Source: Strongylocentrotus pallidus
Taxonomy: Eukaryota > Echinodermata > Echinoidea > Camarodonta > Strongylocentrotidae
Assembly (NCBI GenBank): GCA_030265145.1
Contig: JARBES010000131.1
Coordinates: 26,930,692 to 26,960,545 of the forward strand
Direction: 5' to 3'
DNA length: 29,854 bases
The notes below the pieces were generated by a model. The model had not been told where the DNA came from, ran no database searches, and worked only from the letters and a program-made list of their open reading frames with translations. Positions 28,901 to 29,854 of the stretch are shown in pieces; positions within the stretch are counted from its first letter, which is position 1; every line of letters begins with the position of its first letter. Both the position numbers and the translations under genes were made by a program.

Positions 28901-29847
28901 TGTAGCCCTGAACAAGGGAGACTTGCAGCTTTGCCCAACACTTGAAAAGGAAGATCTCAACTTTATTGTATTTGTGTATGCATGCAAATGGGGTAATGTA
29001 CACAATACACTGGTAATATATAATGTATAGCTCATCTGAGACATTCTATTTAAATATAATGATCAGAAATTTGCTCCAGCGACCATTGCTCCAGGCTGTA
29101 TTTGTCAAAGGTACAGTGTTAGGATTATGGTTGCAATTGCATTGAGCTTTAAGTTAGGACATAAGGTTAGGATTAGGAACGGTATTTGGTCAAGGGTTGA
29201 AGTTAGAGACTCAGATGGTGAAGGAAATTTACCATGGATAAATTGTTGAATGTCATACAACCACACACACACATTCTTCCCCCTCCATTCCTTTAAAAAG
29301 AGTATTTAAAAAAAAAAAATTGTATAATCATCATTCTGTCAAATTTGACATCTACATGTACATTAGAAAGGTTTGTTTGTAGTTCTCTGTAACAAGACAG
29401 AAATTCAAAATAAAATGTGCTACCAATGGTGTTCAAACAGTTTAAATAGATTGTACATTGGATATCCATCCATTTACAAATTAAGTGAAATGCTAGTCAA
29501 ATTATTTCATCAAACTTTGTTGTCTATGCTCTATGTAAAATGATGTTTAACATAAACGTGGTTGTATTTAAAAAAAATGAAGTTTCAAGAAGCCACATGG
29601 TACTACATGTATGTAATTGCTTTTTGTAATTTGTACTTTGGCAAATTAAACTACAGTGTAATTGCTTTTCAATTCAATTCAATTAATCAAAGGTTTCATC
29701 TTGTAAAGATTACAAACAAACAAAAAATTTAGATAAAAATCATTGTGGACAATAGCTGATTTCCAAAAATAAAAAACATTATATACCTCACTTAAGTAAT
29801 CCAGCCATCTGATTGGTCGAAATTGCATTCATAAACTTCAACTGTTC
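4674..29847 (-). CDS. FLACC1: FLACC1 (ALS2CR12)-like flagellar coiled-coil protein, spliced, 5' end outside window
   Basis: This is a spliced gene read right to left. Joining 29792-29847, 27740-27923, 27054-27178, 26101-26127, 20681-20929, 18830-18923, 17856-18015, one version of exons 7-10, 5693-5792 and 4674-4955 gives 1806 nt, about 601 codons, open throughout with every splice phase matching. The order is a Ser/Pro-rich N-terminal part, a coiled coil from about residue 220 to 505, then a basic tail. Identification rests on remembered human FLACC1: 'EKWTKKESDMK' matches its 'EKWSKQKAKWK', and 'KYKEKIHLLMSENVELRKR' matches 'KYKHTIQILTEENIHLKQK'. 'QLQQQVSDLT' also matches 'DLEEQISELT'. In mammals the protein is reported from the sperm flagellum, so an axonemal or flagellar role is inferred. 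Vertebrate forms are shorter (about 450 residues); the extra length is mostly N- and C-terminal. No start codon can be chosen because the first exons are outside the window. Confidence 0.72.
4956..5692 (-). other. Intron 11/12 (737 bp)
   Basis: AT-rich, with nothing recognisable beyond the splice signals. Confidence 0.6.
5693..5792 (-). CDS. FLACC1: FLACC1-like exon 11
   Basis: This 100-nt exon has acceptor 'aacctacag' and donor 'gtaagt', one base in, phase 0 out. It encodes (R)KRYMQKCNELFNEKAKTEYS then RVEKVMNTKEMMK. It continues the ENVELR motif from exon 10 and corresponds to the 'KQKIISKNEEI' end of the human coiled coil. It is single copy: copy A begins about 125 bp into the adjacent intron, so this exon is absent there. 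Confidence 0.87.
5793..7868 (-). other. Intron 10/11 (copy B side)
   Basis: Apart from the SINE at 7020-7250 it is AT-rich unique sequence shared with copy A. Around 6110-6140 'ttacatcttgcagaa' is tandemly doubled. Around 7600-7770 and 14290-14440 a conserved noncoding-looking stretch carries 'ttggccaaa' twice. No exon is supported. Confidence 0.5.
7020..7250 (+). mobile_element. tRNA-derived SINE, copy B
   Basis: The head 'ggaggcgcgatggccaagag' has an A-box-like TGGCCAAGAGG and, downstream, a B box GGATTCGAAACC. The body reads 'cccttggagagaacttaaag' then 'ctgtcggtcccctgg', and the tail has 'agcatatacatgctttatt'. The head would not fold as a complete tRNA gene with matched ends, so it is called a SINE. 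The 3' end is approximate. Confidence 0.8.
7869..7978 (-). CDS. FLACC1: FLACC1-like exon 10, copy B
   Basis: This is the homologue of 14542-14651, identical in protein with three silent differences. It ends with AG, completed to Arg by the first base of exon 11, giving SENVELRKRYMQKCNELF. Confidence 0.87.
8445..8897. repeat. Local direct duplication inside copy B intron
   Basis: About 8445-8577 and 8763-8897 are homologous (both contain 'caaaagagggcagcatacag' and 'aaatgctattaaa'). Copy A has only one version. About 185 bp of unrelated sequence lies between them. Confidence 0.8.
8911..8960 (-). repeat. tRNA-like 3' fragment (T arm and CCA-like end)
   Basis: On the minus strand GTGGGTTCGAATCCCAC forms a perfect T-arm hairpin, followed by CACTGCC-A-CCA, resembling an acceptor 3' strand with a CCA end. 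No matching 5' half is present, so this is a fragment or SINE relic, perhaps from a Ser/Leu-type tRNA. It is intronic. Confidence 0.45.
9047..9208 (-). CDS. FLACC1: FLACC1-like exon 9, copy B
   Basis: This is the homologue of 15673-15834 with the same splice signals. It encodes the same 54 residues except Tyr for Phe (AASYKGR). Seven bases differ. Confidence 0.85.
9727..9953. mobile_element. 227-bp TA-flanked MITE, missing in copy A
   Basis: The ends CCGTAATTAACGTTGTAT are the same on both sides (the inverted repeat runs about 25 bp with two mismatches), with TA directly outside (9725-9726, 9954-9955). The interior includes 'gtgcgtcttatacacgg' and a T18-type run. TA flanks suit a Tc1/mariner-type non-autonomous element; there is no coding capacity. 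It lies in intron 8/9. Confidence 0.8.
10133..10236 (-). CDS. FLACC1: FLACC1-like exon 8, copy B
   Basis: This is the homologue of 16518-16621, with a stronger acceptor 'ttttcag' and donor 'gtaata'. It encodes the same 34 residues except Leu for Met ('QMHLLSQEH'). Confidence 0.85.
10605..10757 (-). CDS. FLACC1: FLACC1-like exon 7, copy B
   Basis: This is the same 153-nt exon as 17221-17373, with identical protein and conserved splice sites (acceptor 'tgtaaatag', donor 'gtaagatat'). It has four silent differences. Following exon 10 of copy A it would be out of frame, so it can only be used as an alternative to, not in addition to, copy A. Confidence 0.85.
10841..11148. mobile_element. 308-bp palindromic MITE, same family as 12570-12880
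   Basis: The ends are GGGGTGTTTCACAAAGATCC and its inverted partner GGGGTGTTTCACAAAGATTC, with long internal pairing. Reverse-complementing 12570-12880 gives a close match along the whole length, including 'ggacttaaatattatggaga'. Flanks ACAGG and ACTGG may be a 5-bp duplication with one change. No equivalent is seen at the homologous place in copy A (near 17420). Confidence 0.8.
11521..11777. other. Contig end, unique tail of copy B side
   Basis: About 11521-11590 locally repeats 11420-11490 (both contain atcataatgtaaa-agaccc). From 11600 to the gap the sequence has no counterpart in copy A and looks like the edge of a repeat ('gggatgccaacctttcagag', then GC-rich 'gcaagcgcagctcccgcagg'). I cannot name it. 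Confidence 0.4.
11778..11877. other. Assembly gap of exactly 100 N
   Basis: A run of exactly 100 unknown bases, a common placeholder for a gap of unknown size. It separates two contigs whose adjoining ends are homologous (see the duplicated blocks). Confidence 0.98.
12570..12880. mobile_element. 311-bp palindromic MITE, absent from copy B
   Basis: Ends read GGGTGTTTCACAAAGAACCT on the left and GGGGTGTTTCACAAAGATTC on the right (reverse complement), and the inverted repeat runs for about 65 bp with mismatches. Flanks CCATT (12565-12569) and CCAGT (12881-12885) match the empty site CCAGT in copy B (6594-6598), indicating a 5-bp duplication with one later change. It is the same family as 10841-11148, in the opposite orientation. 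Confidence 0.85.
13405..13897. mobile_element. 493-bp non-autonomous DNA transposon with TAT duplication, absent from copy B
   Basis: The ends AGGTGGTGTCACACAGA and, reverse-complemented, AGGCGGTATCACACAGA form a 17-bp inverted repeat. TAT is present on both sides (13402-13404, 13898-13900), while copy B has a single TAT in the same context ('agccactatgacacg', near 7013). The interior has further inverted AT-rich and GCGCGC patches and no open frame of note. A 3-bp duplication would suit a Harbinger-like family, but the TAT target and the ends do not settle this. Confidence 0.85.
13907..14110 (+). mobile_element. tRNA-derived SINE, copy A, A box deleted
   Basis: This is the homologue of the SINE at 7020. 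Nineteen bases between 'gcgatgg' and 'tctcgt' are missing, removing the A-box region. The B box is decayed (gggtttgaaacc). The body 'gaggacgtaaagccgtcggt' is well kept. Confidence 0.8.
14542..14651 (-). CDS. FLACC1: FLACC1-like exon 10, copy A
   Basis: This 110-nt exon is phase 0 in, two bases out, acceptor 'tttgcag', donor 'gtaagt'. It encodes KMMLIDFQENFSGKVDEVDG then KYKEKIHLLMSENVEL(R). 'GKYKEKIHLLMSENVEL' against human 'EKYKHTIQILTEENIHL' is the strongest family match. It differs from copy B by three bases, all silent. Its phase fits exon 11 at 5693-5792 but not exon 7 of copy B, which lies next on the strand. Confidence 0.85.
15253..15507. mobile_element. 255-bp MITE inserted at TTAA, absent from copy B
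   Basis: TTAA flanks both ends (15249-15252, 15508-15511). The ends are imperfect inverted repeats: CTCATAGCCTGCCATAAGGCT and CTCTTATCCTGCCACAGGGCT (17 of 21). Copy B has the uninterrupted site gacacTTAAatgctatt with TTAA at 8882-8885. TTAA targeting suggests piggyBac-like or Kolobok-like mobilisation; no transposase is encoded. Confidence 0.8.
15537..15586 (-). repeat. Decayed tRNA-like 3' fragment, copy A
   Basis: This is the homologue of 8911-8960. The T-arm-like sequence is degraded here (ggattctaactgacgcc), showing it is not a functional tRNA. Confidence 0.4.
15673..15834 (-). CDS. FLACC1: FLACC1-like exon 9, copy A
   Basis: This 162-nt exon is phase 0 at both ends, acceptor 'gctttgtag', donor 'gtaagt'. 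It encodes KLMKRFAGAAMDVENLRKAL, then DQIKTLRAELNNSLQALEST and REQAASFKGRLTEA. It is regular coiled coil. It differs from copy B by seven bases; one changes the protein, Phe here and Tyr in copy B in the AAS-x-KGR motif. Confidence 0.85.
16332..16338. other. TACGGTA, possible transposon excision footprint
   Basis: At the place where copy B carries the TA-flanked element 9727-9953, copy A has only TA-CGG-TA. CGG equals the last three bases of that element. The flanks also differ by small deletions (ccca and about 10 bp), so an independent origin is possible. Confidence 0.4.
16518..16621 (-). CDS. FLACC1: FLACC1-like exon 8, copy A
   Basis: This 104-nt exon is two bases in, phase 0 out. It encodes (R)VEMLEEKAIERNALNREF then QKQMHMLSQEHKEEIE, coiled coil. 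The acceptor is 'ttttaag', with AAG where copy B has CAG, so it is slightly weaker. It differs from copy B by five bases, giving one change, Met here for Leu in the 'QMH-L' motif. Confidence 0.85.
17221..17373 (-). CDS. FLACC1: FLACC1-like exon 7, copy A
   Basis: This 153-nt exon has acceptor 'tataaatag' and donor 'gtaagatat', two bases in, one out. It encodes (A)RMKGELEFLQGAFEAYK then RTLTQDMVEKWTKKESDMK and HKFHEEMERELSEQ. 'AFEAYKRTLTQDMVEKW' against human 'MFRTYQDSIYDEMEEKW' is one of the two best FLACC1 matches. It differs from copy B by four bases, all silent. Confidence 0.85.
17856..18015 (-). CDS. FLACC1: FLACC1-like exon 6, coiled coil
   Basis: This 160-nt exon runs from acceptor 'atttcgtcag' to donor 'gtgagt', phase 0 in, phase 1 out. 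It encodes AGNLLREKLKELDRKHTEKF, then QKYKQDQEEQVAMLKEV and KSGSEKAL(G). It is charged, helical, Lys/Glu-rich coiled coil. A longer frame continues past the donor, but the phase of the following exon supports the cut here. Confidence 0.85.
18034..18053. repeat. TA dinucleotide repeat
   Basis: An AT/TA run of about 20 bp lies within 20 bp of the exon 6 acceptor, on its intron side. Confidence 0.9.
18280..18447 (-). mobile_element. SINE with a 7SL/Alu-like 5' head
   Basis: Read on the minus strand, 18447-18411 gives GGCGTTGTGGCGTGCGCCTG followed by TAATCCAGCTACC. This closely resembles the 5' domain of 7SL RNA and Alu ('GTGGCGCGTGCCTGTAATCCCAGCTAC'). About 45 bases on there is a B-box-like GGTTCGAAACT, then GGATGGTGACGTTTAAAGG and TCGGTCCCC. 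The latter segment resembles the body of the tRNA-headed SINE at 7020. The 3' boundary is approximate. It sits in intron 5/6. Confidence 0.55.
18830..18923 (-). CDS. FLACC1: FLACC1-like exon 5, start of coiled coil
   Basis: This 94-nt exon has acceptor 'ttgctgcag' and donor 'gtcaga', one base in, phase 0 out. It encodes DALITQLQQQVSDLTLYLEE then ERLNHKTSKEK, the first clear heptad-type sequence in the protein. In position and pattern it matches the 'ISDLEEQISELTAIIEQMN' start of the human FLACC1 coiled coil (from memory). Confidence 0.8.
18924..20680 (-). other. Intron 4/5 (1.76 kb)
   Basis: No exon or gene is supported. It contains a C homopolymer (19507-19520), an ACATGT hexamer array (19948-19968), and a direct repeat of about 36 bp (20410-20446 and 20633-20669, both beginning gaatattcatga), the second copy ending a dozen bases from the exon 4 donor. 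Confidence 0.5.
19948..19968. repeat. ACATGT simple repeat
   Basis: This is a short run of alternating acatgt units, self-complementary, within an AT-rich intron. Confidence 0.9.
20681..20929 (-). CDS. FLACC1: FLACC1-like exon 4
   Basis: This 249-nt exon enters with one base (completing Asn) and leaves with two (starting Gln). It encodes about 83 residues of Ser/Gly/Pro-rich, probably disordered sequence: LMPQLMANLRGSLINDGNGK, then HWSEKNSSGFSSN, a PPHTHSPQGSP patch, and DRKLETIPAG near the end. The donor 'gtaagtatga' is strong. The acceptor 'ctacacaaagtag' has a weak pyrimidine tract, but it is the only one that gives the right phase and an open frame. No domain is recognised. The acceptor position is the least certain point. 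Confidence 0.7.
21201..21507. mobile_element. 307-bp MITE with 53-bp terminal inverted repeats and 5-bp duplication
   Basis: Both ends read GGGGTGTTTCATAAAGCTGT inward and continue to about 53 bp with only three mismatches. CCTGG occurs directly outside both ends (21196-21200 and 21508-21512), a probable 5-bp target duplication. It is non-autonomous and fits no superfamily that I can name with confidence. The first ten bases match the separate elements at 10841 and 12570. Confidence 0.85.
23419..23737. mobile_element. Palindromic MITE, GGGCCCTGTTTCA ends
   Basis: The left end GGGCCCTGTTTCATAAAACC and the reverse-complemented right end GGGCCCTGTTTCACAAAACC form an imperfect inverted repeat of about 38 bp. 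The interior contains 'agcgctttataagcaac' followed by A-rich and ATT sequence, the same motif seen near position 110, which may be a nested retroelement tail or a shared module. There is no coding capacity and no clear target duplication. Confidence 0.65.
26101..26127 (-). CDS. FLACC1: FLACC1-like exon 3, 27-nt microexon
   Basis: This microexon reads AACACAGCCTGTTAGTGACC then CTGCAAA, between a good acceptor 'atttctcttttag' and a perfect donor 'gtaagtat'. With the two bases left by exon 2 it encodes S-TQPVSDPA and passes two bases to exon 4. It is 27 nt long and both neighbours share the same phase, so skipping it keeps the frame. It is therefore a candidate cassette exon. Support is from splice signals and phase only. 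Confidence 0.7.
26161..26256. repeat. Three tandem 32-bp units
   Basis: Three consecutive 32-bp units begin at 26161, 26193 and 26225. Units 1 and 2 differ at the last base, and unit 3 has one internal g-to-c change. Each starts 'aaaaataaaaacaa' and ends 'aaaacatgtaca'. The array starts 34 bp on the intron side of the microexon acceptor, so in the transcript it is a U-rich run just upstream of that 3' splice site. Confidence 0.95.
26659..27034. mobile_element. Probable MITE at TTAA (376 bp including TTAA flanks)
   Basis: TTAA at 26659-26662 and 27031-27034 flanks imperfect inverted ends: AGGGATCCGGTAAC on the left and, reverse-complemented, AGGCATCGTTTAAC on the right (about 10 of 14 match). 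There is no coding capacity. The TTAA target would fit piggyBac-like or Kolobok-like non-autonomous elements. It lies inside intron 2/3, ending 20 bp from the exon 2 donor. Confidence 0.4.
27054..27178 (-). CDS. FLACC1: FLACC1-like exon 2
   Basis: This 125-nt exon lies between acceptor 'cattttttccag' and donor 'gtaagt', phase 0 in, phase 2 out. It encodes NGKHYDLGPGMTMTKSRSKV, then AVTISTGGGDTPPPIIRRYAE. The order Tyr-acidic, Pro-Gly, basic patch, V-T-I-S/T, Gly/Asp resembles the human FLACC1 segment 'SPGYQLVRNREQISVTLGDE' from memory, the part just before its coiled coil. The similarity is loose and I would not identify the family from this exon alone. Confidence 0.75.
27179..27739 (-). other. 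Intron 1/2 with opposed polypyrimidine and polypurine tracts
   Basis: On the plus strand 27340-27565 is strongly C/T-rich and 27595-27705 is almost pure A/G, including a GA dinucleotide run at about 27655-27680. No coding content is supported; long frames here are translated simple sequence. Confidence 0.7.
27740..27923 (-). CDS. FLACC1: FLACC1-like exon 1
   Basis: This 184-nt exon runs from an acceptor 'tttatcttag' to a strong donor 'gtaaga'. It enters with one base completing a codon and ends in phase 0. It encodes a hydrophilic, disordered-looking segment: STPTAEMQEWEDGESP, then a Gly/Pro/Arg stretch, then ENHLPLKKYGSAGRQDD. No domain is recognised. The reading frame runs on past the donor for over 100 codons into pyrimidine-rich intron, but that extension is low-complexity translation and the donor fits the next exon's phase. 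Local GC is higher than in the flanking introns. Confidence 0.75.
27924..29791 (-). other. Intron 0/1 (1.87 kb)
   Basis: No coding exon, RNA gene or clear full-length element is visible. It contains A/T homopolymers (28519-28530, 29309-29320), a short CA run near 29262-29273, a GTTAGG-like patch at 29130-29180, and a possible short MITE at 28686-28786 listed separately. Confidence 0.4.
28686..28786. repeat. Possible 101-bp MITE with GAGGGCAC termini
   Basis: The left end reads GAGGGCACCCAGTAGG and the right end, reverse-complemented, GAGGGCACTCTATAAGC, giving a short imperfect terminal inverted repeat. No target duplication is evident. This is a weak call on terminal symmetry alone. Confidence 0.3.
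29792..29847 (-). CDS. FLACC1: FLACC1-like exon 0 (tentative upstream exon)
   Basis: A 56-nt candidate internal exon lies at the right edge. It sits between an acceptor 'tttacag' and a donor 'gtgagg' and encodes EQLKFMNAISTNQMAGLLK. It ends two bases into a codon, exactly the phase the next exon (27740-27923) needs, joining as LLK-STPTAEM. A later donor choice (gtatat) would include a stop, so the gtgagg donor is preferred. The sequence is short and lacks a recognisable domain, and part of it (a CCAAT-like gaccaatcag) could be repeat-derived, so this is weaker than the other exons. The Met inside it could be a start, but an upstream acceptor argues for further exons outside the window. Confidence 0.4.
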
Positions 29848-29854
29848 CTGTAAA

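Noticed and set aside
29130-29180. Interstitial telomeric repeat (GTTAGG-like)
   Set aside because: Only two or three irregular units, too few and too degenerate.

Overview
The window is animal nuclear DNA: AT-rich, intron-rich, crowded with short palindromic DNA transposons and SINEs, and with no dense operon-like gene packing. The repeat style points to an echinoderm, most likely a sea urchin: 'gcgctatataagc' followed by an ATT microsatellite, several families with 'GGGGTGTTTCAYAAAG' termini, and a tRNA-headed SINE beginning 'ggaggcgcgatgg'. The species assignment is inference.

Almost the whole window is one minus-strand gene. I recognise it from remembered sequence as a homologue of FLACC1 (ALS2CR12), a coiled-coil protein of the sperm flagellum. 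Thirteen exons join with consistent splice phases. From 5' to 3' they are: a tentative exon at 29792-29847; then 27740-27923, 27054-27178, a 27-nt microexon at 26101-26127, 20681-20929, 18830-18923, 17856-18015; four exons present in two versions (A: 17221-17373, 16518-16621, 15673-15834, 14542-14651; B: 10605-10757, 10133-10236, 9047-9208, 7869-7978); then 5693-5792; and the terminal exon 4674-4955 with the stop. The 5' end of the gene lies beyond the right edge. The N-terminal half of the protein is low-complexity, the middle is a long coiled coil, and the tail is basic and Pro/Ser-rich.

The main structural feature is a block of about 5.7 kb present twice, at about 5918-11520 and about 11878-17740, separated by exactly 100 Ns (11778-11877). 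The second copy starts at the first base after the gap. Exons 7-10 differ by 19 of 529 bases (3.6%) with only two amino-acid changes, and joining the end of copy A to the start of copy B breaks the frame. The simplest reading is two allelic haplotypes laid end to end by the assembler, not a biological tandem duplication. If so, the window gives a free allele-to-allele comparison in which several small transposons appear as filled and empty sites: a 493-bp element with TAT duplication, a 255-bp element at TTAA, a 311-bp element with a 5-bp duplication, and a 227-bp TA-flanked element whose other allele carries a possible excision footprint.

Left of the gene (1-4650) there is an apparently unrelated, well-formed terminal exon (about 3935-4171, minus), a SINE and a 240-bp MITE that ends 15 bp from the FLACC1-like stop codon. 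The rest of that stretch is unassigned. The big introns (20930-26100 and 27924-29791) hold repeats and no recognised nested gene.
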